NCBI GenBank assembly: GCA_039798005.1
Contig: JBDKGV010000223.1
Span: forward strand, 1 to 5,696
Direction: 5' to 3'
Source of the DNA: JBDKGV01 sp039798005
Lineage (GTDB): Bacteria; Fibrobacterota; Fibrobacteria; UBA5070
DNA length: 5,696 nt
Part shown: in pieces, positions 5,634 through 5,696 of the stretch
Layout: each line of letters starts with the position of its first letter
Position numbering within the stretch: position 1 is the stretch's first letter
Program-made: the position numbers and the translations under genes
The notes under the pieces: generated by a model
Told to the model about the DNA's origin: nothing
The model's database searches: none
The model's input: the letters and a program-made list of their open reading frames with translations, nothing else

Positions 5634-5696
5634 CGCAATCCTCAAATGCCAAATTCCGTCAAATCAGCAGGGTCAGCAACCCAGCTGCTTGAAGAA

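Noticed and set aside
5559..5645. N-terminal extension of the dehydrogenase to a TTG at 5645
   Set aside because: The added residues do not resemble any MDR N-terminus, the stem-loop lies within them, and MAKAWTLDG is the normal family opening.
5673..5696. Possible 3' end of another minus-strand gene (FFKQLGC then TGA)
   Set aside because: Only seven codons are visible; such a stretch is open by chance too often to call a gene.

Overview
The window is GC-rich (roughly 60% by eye) and comes from a Gram-negative-type bacterium. It encodes an outer-membrane efflux channel with a Sec signal peptide, a lipoprotein adaptor and an inner-membrane RND pump, so a double-membrane envelope is certain. 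The phylum cannot be fixed from the sequence. Every gene I can support is on the minus strand, so transcription runs from high to low coordinates. The long open frames on the plus strand look like compositional shadows.

Main unit (4548 down to 1): a tripartite RND efflux operon that begins with its own repressor. The order is a TetR-family regulator (4497-3847), a TolC-type outer-membrane channel (3845-2484), a periplasmic adaptor lipoprotein (2487-1417), and an AcrB-like RND pump (1413 to beyond position 1, only the N-terminal 471 residues present). The junctions are a 1-nt gap, a 4-nt ATGA overlap and a 3-nt gap. Shine-Dalgarno sequences for all three pump genes lie inside the preceding gene, so the four genes look like one translationally coupled transcript.

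Control region (4498-4556): a perfect 17-bp inverted repeat whose two arms are each a near-palindrome (ACCGTC-NN-GACGGT). A near-consensus sigma-70-type promoter (TTGACT, 17 bp, TATATT) is interleaved with it: one palindrome fills the -35/-10 spacer and the other abuts the -35. The predicted transcription start falls on or next to the regulator's ATG, which has no Shine-Dalgarno, so the message is probably leaderless. The simplest model is a TetR dimer pair that represses its own operon and releases it when a pump substrate binds. A run of nine G near the 5' end of the regulator gene is a possible slippage site.

Upstream region (4557-5696): a minus-strand gene for a medium-chain dehydrogenase/reductase. 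It keeps the four-cysteine structural zinc lobe and the Rossmann glycine motif but appears to have lost the usual catalytic zinc ligands. Upstream of it, 5607-5633 forms an 11-bp stem-loop that is best paired in minus-strand RNA, perhaps the end of an upstream transcript or a leader element. Nothing seen ties this enzyme functionally to the efflux operon.

The efflux genes themselves are ordinary. The points most worth attention are the compact operator/promoter with its leaderless start, the G tract in the repressor, and the degenerate zinc site in the dehydrogenase.
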